64,000 nt of DNA from Actinomycetes bacterium (GTDB lineage Bacteria; Actinomycetota; Actinomycetes; Actinomycetales; Microbacteriaceae), in the NCBI GenBank assembly GCA_023431405.1, contig JAEYVZ010000009.1, positions 24,119 to 88,118 of the forward strand, in the 5' to 3' direction. The position numbers and the translations under genes are program-made. The notes under the pieces are model-generated. The model had not been told where the DNA came from and did not search any database. It saw only the letters and a program-made list of their open reading frames with translations. How positions within the stretch are numbered: position 1 is the first letter of the stretch; each line of letters starts with the position of its first letter. Below are positions 7,071 to 14,326 of the stretch, in pieces.

Positions 7071-7516
7071 GCGGTGCGCTCCTGTGCGAGATGCTCCGAC
7101 CGCGCCTTGAGGGCGTCGTTCATCAGGATGAAGCCGCGCTCGGTCCGTTCGAGGGTCGAGCCCATGAGGCCCACCAGTACTCCACGGAAGGTCTCGCTCT
7201 GAGTGAGGAGCGTGCCACCGTCCGGCGTCTCGTCGAGCACGAATGCGTGAGCCCCGTCGAAGATTCCCGGGATGCCGACCCTGCCGAGCCAGCGCAGTTC
7301 GCGCTCCGCCGCCACCGCCGTGACGGTCGGACGGAAGCGCATCGCAGAGGAGCCCGGAGGCTGGATCGTGACAGCGAGACGCTCGCCGCGTGACAGGTTT
7401 CCGGAGAAGGCGGTGATGAACGGGTTCCAGGCCGGGTAGGCGCGCTGGTCGGTGAGCACGTGCCACACGGTGGCGACGGGGGCGTCGATGCGGATCGAGG
7501 TGGTGATGGTCTTCAT
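7067..7516 (-). CDS. SRPBCC-family (START-like) protein
   Basis: A 149-residue single-domain protein. The helix-grip fold is recognisable from IRIDAPVATVWHVLTDQRAY, then PAWNPFITAFSG, a central ELRWLGR strand and the long C-terminal helix ERTERGFILMNDALKAR. These proteins bind hydrophobic ligands in a deep cavity. First in a three-gene operon with TetR and ASCH. The ATG at 7516 is followed upstream by the paired TetR operators. A role as ligand carrier or detoxification partner is only an inference. Confidence 0.9.
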   Translation of the reverse strand: MKTITTSIRIDAPVATVWHVLTDQRAYPAWNPFITAFSGNLSRGERLAVTIQPPGSSAMRFRPTVTAVAAERELRWLGRVGIPGIFDGAHAFVLDETPDGGTLLTQSETFRGVLVGLMGSTLERTERGFILMNDALKARSEHLAQERTA

Positions 7517-7552
7517 GCGTGGGCGCTTCCCTCGTTTCGGATATGTCGTCAA

Positions 7553-7569
7553 GGCTAACACTGTTAGCC
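7553..7569. promoter_or_regulatory. TetR operator 1
   Basis: GGCTAAC-ACT-GTTAGCC is a perfect 7-bp inverted repeat with a 3-bp centre, between the divergent SRPBCC operon and the NAD(P)-binding gene. Confidence 0.85.
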
Positions 7570-7576
7570 ACGGGAG

Positions 7577-7593
7577 GGCTAACGTCGTTAGCC
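7577..7593. promoter_or_regulatory. TetR operator 2
   Basis: GGCTAAC-GTC-GTTAGCC repeats operator 1 exactly in both arms, with its centre 24 bp further on. Two adjacent copies suggest two repressor dimers. Confidence 0.85.
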
Positions 7594-7651
7594 GCGCAGC
7601 TGTTCCCGCGCTCCCGAAGGTTCTGGATGCGCCGGCGGGGATACTGGAGGG

Positions 7652-8275
7652 ATGAAGCTCATCGTGTTCGGCGCCACCGGCGGTGTCGGCCGCCAGGTTC
7701 TCACCCAGGCCCTCGCCGCCGGGCACGAGGTCACCGCCTTCGTCCGCTCTCCCGAAAAGCTCGGCAGGCTCCCCGGGGTGCGCGTCGTCGCGGGCGACGC
7801 CTTCGATGCCGAGGCGGTGTCGGCGGCCATCGCGGCCCATGACGCCGTCGTCTCCGCCCTCGGCTCCTCGCGAGGGCTCTCGCGCTCCGACGAGCTGCAG
7901 CGCATGACGCGCAGCATCGTCGACGGAATGGCTGCCCACGGCGTCCGCCGCATCGCGTACTGCGCCTCGGCGGGCATCGACGGGGAGCTTCCGGGAGTAA
8001 GCGGCACGGCGATCCAGTGGATGCTGCGGCACCCCCTGGCCGACCATCGCGCCGCGGTCGGACTCATCGACGCCGCCGGCCTCGACGCGACCATCGCGCG
8101 TCCCACCGGGCTCAACGACGATCCCCTCGTGACCGACTATCTCGAGGCTTTCGGCGGGCCTCCGCAGACGGGCCGCTCGATCCCGCGCGCGTCGGTCGCG
8201 CACTTCCTCGTGAAGGCGCTGGGCGACCCCGAGACCTACGTCGGAGCGTCGGTGGGGCTTTCCACCGCCAAGTGA
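7652..8275 (+). CDS. NAD(P)H-binding atypical short-chain dehydrogenase (NmrA/YwnB-like)
   Basis: A 207-residue Rossmann protein. The N-terminal strand and loop are IVFGATGGVGRQV (G-x-x-G-x-x-G), followed by VTAFVRSPEKLGRL, where the Arg suggests NADP(H). HDAVVSALGSSRG and RIAYCASAGIDGE follow, and LDATIARPTGLNDDP takes the place of the usual active-site helix. The Tyr-x3-Lys motif is absent, as in atypical or NmrA-like members that bind cofactor without classical catalysis. It is divergent from the TetR operon, with both operators immediately upstream, so it is a likely regulated target. GGAGGG precedes the ATG, and GATACT lies six bases from it. Confidence 0.9.
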   Translation: MKLIVFGATGGVGRQVLTQALAAGHEVTAFVRSPEKLGRLPGVRVVAGDAFDAEAVSAAIAAHDAVVSALGSSRGLSRSDELQRMTRSIVDGMAAHGVRRIAYCASAGIDGELPGVSGTAIQWMLRHPLADHRAAVGLIDAAGLDATIARPTGLNDDPLVTDYLEAFGGPPQTGRSIPRASVAHFLVKALGDPETYVGASVGLSTAK

Positions 8276-8313
8276 CGGGCTGACGCCTGCCACCGTGCGG
8301 GCCGACAGACGCG

Positions 8314-8319
8314 TACGAT
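8314..8319 (+). promoter_or_regulatory. -10 element, leaderless FUSC gene
   Basis: TACGAT ends seven bases before the ATG at 8327, so transcription should start at or next to the start codon. No Shine-Dalgarno sequence is present. Confidence 0.55.
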
Positions 8320-8326
8320 CGCGCAC

Positions 8327-9394
8327 ATGGATGCCCAGCGCGGTCGGGTGATCACCGGGCTCATCCGCGTGGCCCCCCGGCGCGGCGACCACCGCGTCGC
8401 GATCCGCGCCGCGCTCGCGCTCGCGGTACCGCTTCTCGCGCTGTGGGCCACCGGACGCGTCGACCTCAGCATGTACGCCTGCTTCGGCGCCTTTGCGAGC
8501 CTGTACGGGCGGCTCGACGCGTATGCCGATCGGGTGCGGATGCAGGTCGCCGCGGGCGTCACGCTGATCGTCGCGATGCTGATCGGCACATCGATGGCGC
8601 TCCTGGCGGCGCCGGCGGTGGTGTGCGTCGTCGTGGTGGCCACGCTCGCGGCGATCGGCTCGATCGTCGCGTACCGGTGGCACTGGCATCCGCCCGGGTC
8701 GCTGTTCGTCGTCTTCGCCGCCGGGGCGACGGCGAGCATCCCCGCGACGGCGGCATCCTTCGGTGACGTCCTCGTGGTGGGAGGCGCATCGGCTGCCTTC
8801 AGCGTGGCCCTCGCCGCGGCCATCGCCCTCGTGAGGAAGGGGCCGTCGGCGCTCCGGCGGCGGCCGCATCGCACGCCGCATCGCACGCCGCAGGGCGCTC
8901 CTGCCGCCTCGATGGGGCTCGCCGTGGGGATCGGAGCTCTGCTCGCGGGCCTTGCGGGCCTCCTCCTCATCGGTGACCACTGGTACTGGGCGATGGTCGC
9001 GGCGGTGGCGGCACTGGGTGGGGCCCAGCTGTCGGCCAGGGTCGTGCGGGGCCTCCAGAGGCTCATCGGCACGCTCGTGGGCGTCGTGATCGCCGCCGGC
9101 ATCCTCGCCCTCGACCTGCCGCCGCTGGCGACCTTGGCGATGGCCGTGCTCCTGCGAGCGGGAGCCGAGCTCTACATCAACCGCAATTACGGGCTTGCGA
9201 TGATCTTCGTCACGCCGTTGGCGCTCGTCATGGTCGAACTGGCCGATCCGGTCGATCCCGGCGTGCTGCTGCGCGACCGTGCGCTCGATACCGCGATCGG
9301 TGTCGCCGTGGGGACGGCGGTCGCCGTGGTCTCGGCGTGGTGGCGCGGGCGCGCCGAGCGGGTGGACCGACCCGATGTCGCCGCGCGTCCGTAG
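8327..9394 (+). CDS. FUSC-family integral membrane protein, putative aromatic-acid exporter
   Basis: A 355-residue protein with two blocks of hydrophobic helices (about 27-165 and 205-345) separated by a basic linker. The sequence YACFGAFASLYGRLDAYADR and the repeated half-module HWYWAMVAAVAALGG are typical of FUSC/ArAE transporters. The linker near residues 180-190 is encoded by a 12-bp tandem duplication (8864-8892), giving a repeated Pro-His-Arg-Thr unit. The substrate is unknown. The stop codon TAG at 9392-9394 is also the beginning of the -10 element of the next gene. Confidence 0.88.
   Translation: MDAQRGRVITGLIRVAPRRGDHRVAIRAALALAVPLLALWATGRVDLSMYACFGAFASLYGRLDAYADRVRMQVAAGVTLIVAMLIGTSMALLAAPAVVCVVVVATLAAIGSIVAYRWHWHPPGSLFVVFAAGATASIPATAASFGDVLVVGGASAAFSVALAAAIALVRKGPSALRRRPHRTPHRTPQGAPAASMGLAVGIGALLAGLAGLLLIGDHWYWAMVAAVAALGGAQLSARVVRGLQRLIGTLVGVVIAAGILALDLPPLATLAMAVLLRAGAELYINRNYGLAMIFVTPLALVMVELADPVDPGVLLRDRALDTAIGVAVGTAVAVVSAWWRGRAERVDRPDVAARP
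8864..8892. repeat. 12-bp tandem repeat inside the FUSC linker
   Basis: The unit CCGCATCGCACG occurs twice in tandem and then partially (CCGCA). It is in frame, adding Pro-His-Arg-Thr units between the two membrane halves. Slippage here would change linker length without a frameshift. Confidence 0.8.
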
Positions 9395-9397
9395 GCT
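9392..9397 (+). promoter_or_regulatory. -10 element fused to the FUSC stop codon
   Basis: TAGGCT overlaps the TAG stop of FUSC and ends six bases before the aldo/keto reductase ATG at 9404. This arrangement suggests a leaderless or near-leaderless transcript. Confidence 0.55.
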
Positions 9398-9403
9398 GGG
9401 GGA

Positions 9404-10387
9404 ATGCAGCAGCGTCCTCTGGCATCCACCGGTCGATCCGTCTCGGCCATCGGCCTCGGCACCTGGCAGCTCGGCGCCGATTGGGGCGACGTCTCCGAAG
9501 ACGACGCGCGGGCGGTGCTGGCGGCGTCCGCCGACGCGGGCGTGACGCTCTTCGACACGGCTGACGTCTACGGCGACGGGCGCAGCGAGACGATCATCGG
9601 GCGCTTCCTCGCAGAGCGCCCCGGGCACGAGATCACCGTGGCGACCAAGATGGGGCGCCGCATGGCGCAGCAACCGGCGAACTACACACCCGAGAACTTC
9701 CGCGCCTGGACCGACCGTTCGCGGCGCAACCTCGGTGTCGACACGCTCGATCTCGTTCAGCTGCACTGCCCGCCGTCGGAGGTCATCGACGCCGAAGAGA
9801 CCTACGACGCGCTCGACGAGCTCGTCGCGTCGGGGGCGATCGCGGCCTACGGCGTGTCGGTCGAGACGGTCGCGCAGGCGCTCTCGGCCATCGCCCGGCC
9901 CCATGTCACGAACGTGCAGATCATCTTCAACCCGTTCCGGTTGAAGCCGCTCGACGAGGTGCTTCCTGCTGCGGAGCGGGCAGGAGTCGCGGTCTTCGCG
10001 CGCGTTCCGCTGGCATCGGGGCTGCTCAGCGGCAAATACTCGTCGGCGACGCGCTTCGCCGAGAACGACCATCGCACCTACAACCGCCATGGCGAGGCGT
10101 TCGACAAGGGCGAGACCTTCTCGGGCGTCGATTTCGAGACCGGCCTGAAGGCCGTCGCCGACCTCGAGCGCGCGCTGCCCGAGGGACTCACCCTCCCGGC
10201 AGCGACCCTCGCGTGGATCGCCTCGCGCCCGGGCGTCACGAGTGTCATCCCTGGGGCGCGCAGCGTCGCGCAGGCGCGTGCCAACGCGGCGGCGGGGGAG
10301 TGGCAGGGTGATCTCTCCGAGTTCGACGCGGCGATCACCGAGGTCTACGACAGGCTCCTGAGGGCTGAGATCCACCCGCAGTGGTGA
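9404..10387 (+). CDS. Aldo/keto reductase
   Basis: A 327-residue (alpha/beta)8-barrel NADPH oxidoreductase. Catalytic-tetrad positions can be read: Asp in LFDTADVYGDGRSE (Tyr follows), Lys in VATKMGRR and His in LVQLHCPP. The C-terminal cofactor region is SVIPGARSVAQARANAAA. It belongs to the AKR family most often annotated as general aldehyde/ketone reductases; the substrate is not known. The gene is only nine bases from FUSC but has its own likely -10 element. Confidence 0.93.
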   Translation: MQQRPLASTGRSVSAIGLGTWQLGADWGDVSEDDARAVLAASADAGVTLFDTADVYGDGRSETIIGRFLAERPGHEITVATKMGRRMAQQPANYTPENFRAWTDRSRRNLGVDTLDLVQLHCPPSEVIDAEETYDALDELVASGAIAAYGVSVETVAQALSAIARPHVTNVQIIFNPFRLKPLDEVLPAAERAGVAVFARVPLASGLLSGKYSSATRFAENDHRTYNRHGEAFDKGETFSGVDFETGLKAVADLERALPEGLTLPAATLAWIASRPGVTSVIPGARSVAQARANAAAGEWQGDLSEFDAAITEVYDRLLRAEIHPQW

Positions 10388-10460
10388 CGCACGACCGTCT
10401 CACCCCGCGCGCGGCCGTCCGCCGATCCCGCCGGAAGGAGGCAGCCGAAAGTGGGTCGAC

Positions 10461-10491
10461 TCTCCCGAAGTAAGAGATTTATCTTGGGAGA
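10461..10491. other. 31-bp imperfect palindrome in an otherwise empty intergenic region
   Basis: TCTCCC at 10461-10466 and GGGAGA at 10486-10491 flank an A/T-rich core with further partial symmetry (10 of 15 positions pair). It looks like an operator. It lies about 75 bases after the aldo/keto reductase and 137 bases before the next gene. I see no other signal in 10388-10615. Confidence 0.4.
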
Positions 10492-10615
10492 TCCCGCGGG
10501 TCGCTACGGTGCGCGTCGCAACCCGGATGAGAACGAACCTCGGGGCCGGCGTCGTCGTCCGCTCGGCTCTGCGGTGGCTCATCGCAGGGCCGGTGGTGGT
10601 GTCTGTCGGCGCCGT

Positions 10616-10621
10616 TAGCCT
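10616..10621 (+). promoter_or_regulatory. -10 element, leaderless DUF1905 gene
   Basis: TAGCCT ends six bases before the GTG at 10628. No Shine-Dalgarno sequence lies in between. Confidence 0.5.
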
Positions 10622-10627
10622 GGTCTC

Positions 10628-10924
10628 GTGATCGTCGAATTCACCGCGTCCGTCTTCACCTGGGAGGCTCGCTCCGAGGCCTGGTACTTCGTCGCTCTCC
10701 CTCCCGAGATATCGGCCGATATCCGCGAGATTCCGCGGATTCCGCGCGGTTTCGGCGCGGTCAAGGTGGTCGTGCGCATCGGCGGATCGACGTGGAGCAC
10801 ATCGATCTTCCCTGACTCGTCGCGGGGTGTCTACGTGCTGCCGCTGAAGCGAGCGATGCGTGAGCGCGAGGGGATCACCGAGGGTGCGGATATCGCGGTG
10901 ACCCTCGAGGTCCGCGACTCCTGA
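10628..10924 (+). CDS. DUF1905 domain protein
   Basis: A 98-residue protein that is essentially one DUF1905 beta-barrel domain: EARSEAWYFVALPPEISADI, then RGFGAVKVVVRIGGSTWSTS, then IFPDSSRGVYVLPLKRAMRE. The family is small, soluble and of unknown biochemical function. The GTG start fits the family N-terminus (IVEFTASVF) and a leaderless -10. It stands alone between the aldo/keto reductase and the pilus locus. Confidence 0.88.
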   Translation: MIVEFTASVFTWEARSEAWYFVALPPEISADIREIPRIPRGFGAVKVVVRIGGSTWSTSIFPDSSRGVYVLPLKRAMREREGITEGADIAVTLEVRDS

Positions 10925-11004
10925 GCGCGGCTGCGGTCACCTGCGTCCCACTCGTCACACTGGTCACAGGGCGCACTTTTTTCACATCTCGCTCAAAATT
11001 CTCA

Positions 11005-11033
11005 TTGACAACACCATGAGAGGTCTCTAATGA
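11005..11033 (+). promoter_or_regulatory. Housekeeping promoter of the type IV pilus operon
   Basis: TTGACA (11005-11010), a 17-base spacer and TAATGA (11028-11033) form the best sigma-70 type promoter in the window. A/T-rich DNA with a T6 run lies just upstream. It predicts a leader of about 150 bases before the pilin ATG. Confidence 0.75.
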
Positions 11034-11192
11034 TGTGTGACGAAGAGGGAGACACGTCCTCGCGGCGGGCCTCTCGAATCAACCGGCACAGTCTCGGCCC
11101 ACCCCCCGGAATCCGAGATACCCCCCCTTGTGCACAACCCCCGGAGTGCACGCGTGCCGGAGTCCTGTTCACCCCCTAGGAGAGGCACGCAC

Positions 11193-11606
11193 ATGCGCAC
11201 CATCCGCAACTATGTCCAGGCTGAGAAGGCCCGCCGCGAGGAGAACGGTGACGAGGGCTTCTCGCTCATCGAACTGATCGTCGTCGTGGTCATCCTCGGC
11301 ATCCTCGCTGCCATCGCGATCCCGGTGTTCATGAACATCCAGCAGACCGCGAAGGACAACTCGCTCGACCAGGCCGCCTCCAACGGCGCAGTCGTCGTGG
11401 CCACCGCGATTTCGCAGGACACCACGACGATCGCCGGCATCGACACGGAGCTCAACAAGTCGGAGGACGAGGGCTACACCCTCGCCCTCACGGCACCGGC
11501 CACGGGCACCGTGACGCTGCAGAACTACTGCGTCACGGCGACGGCTGTGGCGGGCAAGTCCCTCGACGGCGGTACCGCCGGCCCCGCCGGGCCCGGCTGC
11601 CCGTAA
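11193..11606 (+). CDS. Major type IV pilin
   Basis: A 137-residue prepilin. The N-terminal leader of about 22 residues, charged and ending in Gly, is followed by FSLIELIVVVVILGILAAIA. This is the class III cleavage and methylation motif with Glu5 and the hydrophobic alpha-1 spine. Two Cys near the C-terminus (QNYC and PGC) could form the D-region disulfide. The ATG at 11193 is supported by TAGGAGAGG. It is first in the locus, behind a strong promoter and followed by a hairpin, as expected for a subunit made in excess over the downstream assembly proteins. Confidence 0.95.
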   Translation: MRTIRNYVQAEKARREENGDEGFSLIELIVVVVILGILAAIAIPVFMNIQQTAKDNSLDQAASNGAVVVATAISQDTTTIAGIDTELNKSEDEGYTLALTAPATGTVTLQNYCVTATAVAGKSLDGGTAGPAGPGCP

Positions 11607-11614
11607 GCGAGCTC

Positions 11615-11654
11615 ACTGTGGGGCCGGCCCGACCCGACGGGACGGCCCCACAGT
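11615..11654 (+). terminator. Intra-operon hairpin after the major pilin
   Basis: ACTGTGGGGCCG (11615-11626) pairs perfectly with CGGCCCCACAGT (11643-11654) around 16 bases. No T run follows. It is probably a partial terminator or 3' stabiliser that sets pilin above the downstream genes. Confidence 0.65.
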
Positions 11655-11706
11655 CGTCTCCCACAGCACCACCCTTTTCTCGGAACACCACCTGGGGAGG
11701 TGACGA

Positions 11707-12150
11707 GTGTTTCAGCGTTCTGACGAAGGCTTCAGCCTCGTCGAGGTGGTCATGGCGATGTTCCTGCTCTCGCTGCTCGCCCTCGCCGTCCTCCCTCTCT
11801 TCATCAGCGCCACGCGCGTGAGCGTCGACAACCGCGACGCGGTCGAGGCGACCGCCCTCGCACAGGCCCATGTCGCCGCACTGCGATCGGAGTTCCCGGC
11901 CCAGCCCGTCACCGCGACGACCTGCGCGGGACTCACGTCGGCCGCTGCCCGCATCGCCGACACGAACCCCTCGACCCTCCCGAACATCACCCTTCCGGCC
12001 GGTCTGTCCCGCCAGGTGACAGTGGAGACCTGCCCGACCGGCGCCGCTGCCGGAAAGCCCGCCGCCGTGCTCGTGAGCGTCCGCATCTCGGATGCCACGG
12101 GCAAGATCCTCGTCACCCTCCGCACTCGCATCCCCGTGAGCGCCGCATGA
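11707..12150 (+). CDS. Minor type IV prepilin (PilV/GspI-like position)
   Basis: A 147-residue prepilin with a very short leader (about 8 residues). The cleavage motif is GFSLVEVVMAMFLLSLLALA, with Glu at mature position 5. The rest is a small globular domain with two Cys. The GTG start at 11707 has GGGAGGTGACGA upstream. The gene ends ATGA-overlapped with the next prepilin. By order (after the major pilin, before two more minor pilins) it matches the small priming subunits of type IV pili and type II secretion systems. Confidence 0.88.
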   Translation: MFQRSDEGFSLVEVVMAMFLLSLLALAVLPLFISATRVSVDNRDAVEATALAQAHVAALRSEFPAQPVTATTCAGLTSAAARIADTNPSTLPNITLPAGLSRQVTVETCPTGAAAGKPAAVLVSVRISDATGKILVTLRTRIPVSAA

Positions 12151-12740
12151 TCGCCCGGCTTCGCACCCTCCTCCTGCGCGACGACGCGGGCGTGACCCTC
12201 GTCGAGCTGATCGTCGGCATGGTCGTGGCGGGCATGTTCGCGGCGATGCTCACCCTCATGTTCATCAACGGCTGGACCTCGCAGCAGAAGTCGATCGCCC
12301 GCGACGCGGCCACCGGTCAGGCCAACATCGTGCGCACCTCTCTTTCCGACTCGCTCCGCAACGCCACGGCGGTGCGAGTGAGCGGGGGAGGGACGCGTGT
12401 GGATGCGGTCGTCGGCCGCGTCGGCACCTCCCTCACGGGCTGGACCTGGGAGTGCCGGGCCTGGGTGCTCCACGACAGGTCGATCCGGTACAGCGCGGGC
12501 CCCACGGCACGCGGCACGGATGTCGCGTCGTGGGCGACGCTCGCCGGCAAGACGGCGCAGGCGCCGCTCGATGTCGTCACGGGCACGATCGGCGGCGTGC
12601 CGTTCGCGCTCGTGGGCGCCAAGAGCGTGCAGATCGGCATCGACATCCGCAGCGGCAAAGACCCGCAGACGGTGTCGATCTCCGACGGCATGACGGCCCA
12701 GGCCGTCTCGACCGAGGCGGCGATCACATGCTGGACCTGA
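12147..12740 (+). CDS. Minor type IV prepilin (PilW/GspJ-like position)
   Basis: A 197-residue prepilin. The motif GVTLVELIVGMVVAGMFAAM, with Glu5 retained, follows a short basic leader (MIARLRTLLLRDDA). The globular domain holds two Cys, at WEC and at the C-terminal CWT. It overlaps the previous gene by ATGA and the next by 13 bases, so all three minor subunits are translationally coupled and probably made in equal amounts. Position and size fit the J/W-type minor pilin. Confidence 0.88.
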   Translation: MIARLRTLLLRDDAGVTLVELIVGMVVAGMFAAMLTLMFINGWTSQQKSIARDAATGQANIVRTSLSDSLRNATAVRVSGGGTRVDAVVGRVGTSLTGWTWECRAWVLHDRSIRYSAGPTARGTDVASWATLAGKTAQAPLDVVTGTIGGVPFALVGAKSVQIGIDIRSGKDPQTVSISDGMTAQAVSTEAAITCWT

Positions 12741-14326
12741 CCCGCCACCGCCCGCGCACCGAACGGCTCCGCGGCGACGATTCCGGCTCGACGCTCATCG
12801 CGGTGCTGATCGTGATGCTCGTGCTCGGCATCGCCGGCCTCACCCTTGCCGCCGTCGTCGTCAACACGCAGTCGCTCGTCACCGACAGTCGCGCCCGTGC
12901 GGAGTCGCGGGCGACGTCCGACGCCGGGCTCGCGGCCACGGCAGCGAGCCTCAAGCGCGGCGAGATCACCTGCCCCCTGTCGCCGGCGAAGCAGGTCGTG
13001 AACGATGTGCCCGTCTCGGCAGACCCGGGCTCGCTGAAGTACAGCTACGCCGTCTCGTGCACCGACGCCGTCGCGAAGGTGCGGGTGACCGCGAATGTGC
13101 GCGGTGCCACGAGCGCCGTGCAGGCCGACTACGCCTTCGCCACGTCGACATCCCAGGGCGGCGACATGGTGTTCTTCGGCACCAACACCATCACGTTCAA
13201 CTCCAACGTCGAGGTGACCGATCCGGGGCGCAAGGTGAACATCGTGATCCCCCAGGCGACGTCGTTCAGCTGCAATGCGAAGATCCCCGGCACACTCACC
13301 GTCAAGGGCAACCTGAGCACGTCGTCGGGCTGCAACGTCGCCGGCGATGTGGCAGCGGGCGGCACGCTCAACATGTGCTGCGGCAGTGACACGTTCGGCG
13401 GCGACCTCACCCTGCGGGGTACGGGATCGAGCATCATCCGCGGCACGATCAACGGCAGCATCCGCGCCAACGGCAAGCTCGAGTTCGGATGGGAGAACAA
13501 GACCATCGGCGGCTCGGTGACGACCACGGGCGACGTGCAGCTGGGGAGCGTTCGCATCCAGGGCTCCCTCACTTTCCCCTCGGGTCGCACCTACACTCCG
13601 AACTCCGGAACCGTGGTGGGCGGAGTCATCCGCCCCGCGACCGTCGCCTCGGTGCCGCCGCTGACCCTTCCCACCTGGTTCGAGTACAAGTACAGCAACG
13701 CCGACTGGCCCGGGTACAACGTCGTGACCCTCGCCGGCTCCGGCAGCGGCGCGGGAACCTGCAGCTACTTCAACGCCTACCCCGGGACGGGCTGGACCAC
13801 CTGGCTCGGGAGCCTTGCCACCAACACGGTCGTCGACGCGCGTGCGTGCAGCAACCTGTCTTCGGAGAACGGATCGATCCCCGTCGTGCAGCTGCGCTCG
13901 AACGTGGTGCTGCTCGCGAACGCGTTCGACCTCGGCTCGGTGACCTTCCGTGCGGCGGCCGCCGCCAGCGGCAAGCCGTCGCTGTACATCGTCACCGAAG
14001 ATCGCACGCCTTCCGACGTCAACCCGACGTGCGGCACGGGGCAGGGCCAGATCAAGATCAACGGCACCGTCATCGACTCCTCCGTGCGGGCCATCGGCTA
14101 CACGCCGTGCACGGTCGACGTCGGAAGCAAGGGCATCGACCAGTGGACGGGCACGCTGTACGGCGGATCGTGGACCCCGGGCGGCAAGTTCACCTTCACC
14201 GCCGACCCGATCGGCCTGCCCGGCATGGGCGCAGAGCACGGCGTGAGCGTCGAGACGAAGTCGGTCGGTGCACTTCTCCGGCAGCGTGACGTGACTTATG
14301 GGACGTTGAGCACATGGGTACCCTGA
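12728..14326 (+). CDS. Large minor pilin with beta-solenoid-like region, GspK/PilX-like tip candidate
   Basis: A 532-residue protein. After a charged leader, GSTLIAVLIVMLVLGIAGLT forms a pilin-like transmembrane helix, but mature position 5 is Ala, not Glu. From about residue 140 the chain shows short repeated strands (KVNIVIPQA, GTLTVKGNLST, GDLTLRGTG, GSVTTTGDVQ) like bactofilin or polymer-forming beta-solenoids. A Cys-containing C-terminal domain follows, with CSYF, ACSN and TCGTG among its Cys. Loss of Glu5 plus large size is the hallmark of GspK-type tip subunits. A tip adhesin or priming role is inferred. The ATG at 12728 overlaps the previous gene; the long upstream in-frame opening is shadow. 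Confidence 0.8.
   Translation: MLDLTRHRPRTERLRGDDSGSTLIAVLIVMLVLGIAGLTLAAVVVNTQSLVTDSRARAESRATSDAGLAATAASLKRGEITCPLSPAKQVVNDVPVSADPGSLKYSYAVSCTDAVAKVRVTANVRGATSAVQADYAFATSTSQGGDMVFFGTNTITFNSNVEVTDPGRKVNIVIPQATSFSCNAKIPGTLTVKGNLSTSSGCNVAGDVAAGGTLNMCCGSDTFGGDLTLRGTGSSIIRGTINGSIRANGKLEFGWENKTIGGSVTTTGDVQLGSVRIQGSLTFPSGRTYTPNSGTVVGGVIRPATVASVPPLTLPTWFEYKYSNADWPGYNVVTLAGSGSGAGTCSYFNAYPGTGWTTWLGSLATNTVVDARACSNLSSENGSIPVVQLRSNVVLLANAFDLGSVTFRAAAAASGKPSLYIVTEDRTPSDVNPTCGTGQGQIKINGTVIDSSVRAIGYTPCTVDVGSKGIDQWTGTLYGGSWTPGGKFTFTADPIGLPGMGAEHGVSVETKSVGALLRQRDVTYGTLSTWVP

Noticed and set aside
7067..10375. A very long open frame (about 1100 codons) on the minus strand across the NAD(P)-binding, FUSC and aldo/keto reductase genes
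   Set aside because: It is antisense to three well-supported genes, rich in Arg/Gly/Asp as expected from the reverse of GC-rich codons, and only its last part (7067-7516) is a real protein with its own start.
10527..10631. A 34-codon hydrophobic frame ending in a GTGA overlap with the DUF1905 start
   Set aside because: No ribosome-binding site, and TAGCCT six bases before 10628 explains expression of DUF1905 without a coupled upstream peptide.
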